DNA of 64,000 nt from Rheum nobile. Lineage: Eukaryota; Streptophyta; Magnoliopsida; Caryophyllales; Polygonaceae. Of the stretch, positions 63,541 through 64,000 are shown piece by piece. The DNA is taken from the NCBI GenBank assembly GCA_027886185.1, contig WOAB01000568.1, forward strand, positions 5,650,501 through 5,714,500. Direction: 5' to 3'. The position numbers and the translations under genes are program-made. The first letter of the stretch is position 1; each line of letters starts with the position of its first letter. The notes beneath the pieces are model-generated. The model made no database searches. It saw only the letters and a program-made list of their open reading frames with translations, and was not told the DNA's origin.

Positions 63541-64000
63541 GCGTGGTTCCTTCGCCACACTATGATTGCTATGCGGAGGACTTATCGACTGATCCTTTCA
63601 TTAAAGTGACATAGCATTCCTTAGCAGTCCGCTGGTCGCCTCTTATTTCCTATACCCCCCACTTAGTCGGGAATTTTATGGTCTGGTGGTAAGTGGAAGG
63701 TACAACTTTCATGGAGTGAATCCAGGGTCTGCCGAGGATTGTATTGTATGGGGATGAGCAGTCCAGTATTAAAAATTTTACCTGTTGGTTGACTCCACCA
63801 GCGTATGTTGGCAACACGATTTCGCCTTTGGTATATTTAACTTATCCGCTGAATCCTACCAGCGGGTTAGAGTTTCTAGTCAGGTCGTCCTCGCTTACAC
63901 CCATACCCTTCAAGGCATCGAGTGTCAACAAGTTGGTGGAGCTACCCGTGTCGATTAAAACGCGATGGATAAGGCAGTTACTAATCGAAAGGGAGATTAC
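63541..64000 (-). pseudogene. Copy B aspartic protease, partial at window end
   Basis: Minus strand from 64000: SISNCLIHRVLIDTGSSTNL with the catalytic DTGSS, LLTLDALKGMGVSEDDLTRN, a stop after NPLVGFSG, then LPTYAGGVNQQVKFLILD and SPYNTILGRPWIHSMKVVPS, the usual protease end of Tat elements. A second stop precedes the linker to reverse transcriptase. The gene continues beyond the window toward gag. Confidence 0.75.

Larger units (their letters stand above)
58559..64000 (-). mobile_element. Tat-lineage Ty3/gypsy element, copy B, internal region
   Basis: Minus-strand element that continues past the window. From its 3' end: polypurine tract, antisense ORF (58834-60549, plus), spacer, integrase C-terminal part, dual RNase H, reverse transcriptase and the start of protease at the window edge. 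The presence of a second RNase H, the YIDDMLVKS reverse transcriptase and an antisense ORF place it in the Tat lineage (Retand/Grande-like). Confidence 0.8.

Overview
The window is nuclear DNA of a flowering plant, most likely a eudicot. It is made almost entirely of transposable elements and their debris. Evidence includes Ty3/gypsy and Ty1/copia polyproteins of plant lineages, tRNA-type primer sites beside TG...CA long terminal repeats (LTRs), a Mutator-like transposase, hAT-type MITEs with 8-bp target duplications, GT-AG introns, and one ordinary plant gene with a site II/telo-box promoter. No bacterial, organellar, CRISPR, rRNA or tRNA signal was seen. Species cannot be named from the sequence alone.

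Layout. 1-1.5 kb: unassigned DNA and a gypsy integrase relic. 1.5-25.5 kb: a four-member nest. A SIRE-like copia element has its 5' LTR split twice: by a Tekay-like gypsy element (2286-15663, minus) and by an intact CRM-like gypsy element (15736-23397, plus, 5-bp duplication CTAAC). The Tekay-like element is itself split inside gag by an Athila-like gag-protease derivative (7555-14261, minus, 5-bp duplication GGGTC). 25.5-27.4 kb: a truncated CCGG-rich MITE, a CRM-like pol fragment, and an LTR plus gag start of another gypsy element. 27.9-30.8 kb: the one gene that looks functional, the large subunit of replication protein A (RPA1), two exons, 618 residues. 30.8-34.3 kb: spacer and a copia gag relic.

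34.3-47.3 kb: a broken Ulp1-protease/DUF1985 gene (plus) converges on a broken Mutator-like transposase gene (minus), with two related roughly 95-residue ORFs between them. This is the arrangement expected of a decayed Ulp1-carrying MULE. It has been hit by a hAT MITE (in the Ulp1 exon) and by a solo Athila-like LTR (in the transposase gene). 47.9-50.9 kb: another hAT MITE and a second SIRE-like gag plus LTR (minus).

51.3-64 kb: two and a half copies of a Tat-lineage gypsy element (minus) with dual RNase H. Each carries a plus-strand antisense ORF (putative Transposase_28 domain plus coiled coil) with three matching introns. The right-hand copy runs off the window and abuts the 3' end of a plant gene resembling BIG GRAIN 1, which it may have interrupted.

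The only long undamaged reading frames are RPA1 and the CRM-like gag-pol. The 733-bp LTRs of the CRM-like element differ at only about five positions, so it is the youngest insertion here and possibly competent. CRM elements favour centromeres, so the window may be pericentromeric; that is an inference.
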